From Acidobacteriota bacterium (GTDB taxonomy: Bacteria > Acidobacteriota > Blastocatellia > Pyrinomonadales > Pyrinomonadaceae): 7,266 nucleotides of DNA. The stretch spans positions 1 through 7,266 of the forward strand of contig JAEZJR010000337.1 in assembly GCA_023415725.1 (NCBI GenBank), given 5' to 3'. How positions within the stretch are numbered: the stretch's first letter is position 1; every line of letters begins with the position of its first letter. This document shows, in pieces, positions 5,630 through 7,266 of the stretch. The position numbers and the translations under genes are program-made. The notes under the pieces were generated by a model that saw nothing but the letters and a program-made list of their open reading frames with translations, was not told where the DNA came from and did no database searches.

Positions 5630-7092
5630 AGGGCTTCTGCGGCGACCTCGCGGTCGTCGAAATGGAACTTCTCGTTCCCAACGATCTGATAATTCTCGTG
5701 CCCCTTGCCCGCGATGACCACGACATCCCCTGAGCGGGCTTCTTTTATTGCCTCGGTGATCGCCAACCGGCGGTCCGAAATGGACCAAAAAGGTTTTCCG
5801 GTTTCCTTAACGCCGATCTCGATCTCTTCAATTATTTTCAGCGGGTCCTCCGTCCGAGGGTTGTCGGACGTGATGATGACGATGTCGCTGTTCTCGCCTG
5901 CGACGCGGCCCATGGGTTGGCGTTTGGTCTTGTCACGGTCACCGCCGCAACCGAAAACGGTGATGATTCGTCCGCCGGTAAGCGGTCGAGCGGTTCGGAG
6001 CGTATTGAGTAGAGCATCGTCGGTATGGGCGTAATCGACCACCACGGCGAAGTCACCTTCGTGTGGGACACGTTCGAAGCGGCCGGGTGCTCCGACGCAA
6101 TTCGCGAGGCCAAGAACGATGGCGTCGAGGCCGTAACCGAGTTCCAGAGCCGATGCCGTTGCGCAGAGCATGTTGTAAACATGCGGGCGACCGACAAGCG
6201 GCGAGCCGATCTGACGCTCACCATGTTGGGTCTTGAGCGTGAATGACGTGCCCGATAGCAATGACACCTCAATGTTTTCCGCTACCAGATCACTGCCGCT
6301 GCCCGGATCTTGGGAAATCGTCACGACCCGCTGACCGTTGGATCTTAAGTCCTCTGCAAGTTTTACGCCCCATTCATCGTCGACGTTGATGATGCAGGAA
6401 CCGGGCTTCTCGCCCAAGCGGCCGTCGAAGAGTTTCTTCTTTGCGTCGAAGTAGTTCTCCATCGTGCCGTGGTAGTCGAGGTGGTCCTGTGTGAGGTTCG
6501 TGAAGACCGCAACGCGGAATCGCAGCCAATCGCAGCGGTGCAAGTCGATCGCCTGGGATGATGCTTCCATAGCCGCGAATCCGCAGCCGGCATCAACCGC
6601 ACGGCGAAGAAAACGGTTCGTGTCGGAAGCCTCGGGAGTCGTGCGGACCGCTTCTTCGCTTTGATCACCGATCCGGTATTCAACGGTCGTTAGCATCGCG
6701 GGTTTCACGCCGGCGGCCTCGGCGAGAGCGTAGCAAAGATAGGTCGTCGTCGTTTTGCCGTTCGTGCCCGTGACGCCGACCAGGTCGAGTTGATGGGAGG
6801 GCTCACCGTTGATGATCGATGCCGCCTTGGCCAAGGCCACGCGGGCGTCGGCTACTTTTATCCATGCGCCCTCAAAATCCGCAGGTGGGTCAGATTCAGA
6901 GACTACGCCGACTGCCCCTCGACGGGTGACGTCCGGAATGAAGCGGTGTCCGTCGACGGTGGCACCCTTGATGGCGACGAAAAGCGTGCCTTCCCGGGCC
7001 TGGCGGGAATCGTGGGTCACGTCGGTGGCTTGCTTGTCTCCGTTGCCCGATAAAGAAGCTGATAGTGATTCGGCGATCTCTGAAATGGTCAT
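5608..7092 (-). CDS. murE: UDP-N-acetylmuramoyl-L-alanyl-D-glutamate--2,6-diaminopimelate ligase
   Basis: This cytoplasmic ATP-dependent Mur ligase adds the third stem-peptide residue to UDP-MurNAc-L-Ala-D-Glu. Numbered from the ATG at 7092 (494 residues, the family norm), it shows the N-terminal UDP-MurNAc domain with HDSR (27-30), the P-loop GTNGKT (109-114), TTPEASD (151-157), EASSQ (176-180), TNLTQDHLDYHG (198-209), Lys218 as the carbamylated lysine, YAHTDDAL (354-361), GCGGDRDKTKR (381-391) and DNPRTEDP (410-417). DNPR marks meso-diaminopimelate rather than lysine specificity. The start is uncertain: an in-frame GTG at 7131 would add 13 residues with no homology I recognise, and TTG at 7098 is possible. 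None has a well-spaced Shine-Dalgarno. It is flanked by a convergent pilZ and a divergent gene, so it is transcribed alone, not within a dcw cluster. Confidence 0.96.
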   Translation of the reverse strand: MTISEIAESLSASLSGNGDKQATDVTHDSRQAREGTLFVAIKGATVDGHRFIPDVTRRGAVGVVSESDPPADFEGAWIKVADARVALAKAASIINGEPSHQLDLVGVTGTNGKTTTTYLCYALAEAAGVKPAMLTTVEYRIGDQSEEAVRTTPEASDTNRFLRRAVDAGCGFAAMEASSQAIDLHRCDWLRFRVAVFTNLTQDHLDYHGTMENYFDAKKKLFDGRLGEKPGSCIINVDDEWGVKLAEDLRSNGQRVVTISQDPGSGSDLVAENIEVSLLSGTSFTLKTQHGERQIGSPLVGRPHVYNMLCATASALELGYGLDAIVLGLANCVGAPGRFERVPHEGDFAVVVDYAHTDDALLNTLRTARPLTGGRIITVFGCGGDRDKTKRQPMGRVAGENSDIVIITSDNPRTEDPLKIIEEIEIGVKETGKPFWSISDRRLAITEAIKEARSGDVVVIAGKGHENYQIVGNEKFHFDDREVAAEALKRLADA

Positions 7093-7156
7093 TGGCAAAG
7101 TTTGAGGGGCCCGCAGGCATTCAGTGCACACTCCCTACCGGTCGTGTTTCTGCCTG

Positions 7157-7186
7157 ATTATACGACAGGGAATAATTTTCGCTGAA
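7157..7186 (-). promoter_or_regulatory. Promoter of murE with perfect TATAAT
   Basis: On the minus strand a perfect TATAAT lies at 7162-7157. The best -35 is TTCAGC (7186-7181) at 18 bases spacing, a poor match. The predicted start near 7150 leaves a leader of about 19 bases to the GTG at 7131 or about 58 bases to the ATG at 7092. Confidence 0.6.
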
Positions 7187-7220
7187 CATCGCCATAAGGA
7201 TTTCGTACATCTCTGTAACT

Positions 7221-7225
7221 GGAGG
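7221..7225 (+). promoter_or_regulatory. Shine-Dalgarno of the right-edge gene
   Basis: GGAGG lies 7 bases before GTG 7233 and 10 bases before the in-frame ATG 7236. It is the main evidence that a gene starts here. Confidence 0.6.
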
Positions 7226-7232
7226 TTTAGCG

Positions 7233-7266
7233 GTGATGAAGTTGATCAAGTTTATCCTGGCAATAT
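7233..7266 (+). CDS. Start of an unidentified gene with a hydrophobic N-terminus, cut by window edge
   Basis: Only about eleven codons are visible: (V/M)MKLIKFILAI. The Lys residues followed by a hydrophobic run suggest a signal peptide or first membrane helix. GTG 7233 and ATG 7236 are both in frame behind a GGAGG Shine-Dalgarno; ATG is the more likely start on codon preference, GTG on spacing. It diverges from murE, with about 140 bases between the two start codons. Too little is present to name a family. Confidence 0.5.
   Translation, partial: MMKLIKFILAI

Noticed and set aside
5234..5788. 184-codon minus-strand frame across pilZ and the murE 3' end
   Set aside because: It overlaps two genes with clear motifs, is Arg/Pro-rich as expected of an antisense frame in GC-rich DNA, and resembles nothing.
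1..7266. Defence island, CRISPR, transposon or biosynthetic cluster
   Set aside because: All genes belong to housekeeping, transport or signalling families; no direct repeats, transposase, toxin-antitoxin pair or nuclease is seen.

Overview
This 7.3-kb window looks like an ordinary chromosomal region of a moderately GC-rich Gram-negative bacterium. An ExbD/TolR energy-transducing subunit implies an outer membrane, and a meso-diaminopimelate-type MurE implies DAP peptidoglycan. Acidobacteriota is my best guess from overall gene flavour, but no marker here proves it. I see no mobile element, CRISPR array, tRNA/rRNA gene or clear sign of horizontal transfer. No gap between genes exceeds about 140 bases.

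Left part (1-3703, all on the minus strand). Read in the direction of transcription, the order is: pabB (aminodeoxychorismate synthase component I, folate branch), an exbD-like gene with a strong Shine-Dalgarno, a membrane-anchored J-domain protein, rpsT (ribosomal protein S20, with a near-consensus promoter and an intrinsic terminator), and a yhhQ-family queuosine-precursor transporter that runs off the left edge. pabB, exbD and the J-domain gene have short gaps and no visible terminators, so they may be co-transcribed. rpsT has its own promoter, starting 8 bases after the J-domain stop codon.

Right part (3807-7266). A 12-TM-type APC/LAT amino-acid permease diverges from pabB and is joined to a small PilZ-domain gene by an ATGA stop/start overlap. 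pilZ and the convergent murE share a CTAG at their ends, at the centre of a 22-bp perfect palindrome that is also a candidate terminator. murE has a perfect TATAAT -10 element, and a divergent gene begins at the right edge behind a GGAGG Shine-Dalgarno.

Functionally the genes are a mix of housekeeping and envelope functions: folate, tRNA-queuosine supply, ribosome, cell wall, amino-acid transport and c-di-GMP sensing. No dedicated multi-gene system is evident. The points most worth a second look are the palindromic shared stop of pilZ and murE, two genes that may be translated from near-leaderless mRNAs, an exbD without exbB, the membrane J-protein with a hairpin at its 5' end, and murE standing alone outside a cell-wall cluster.
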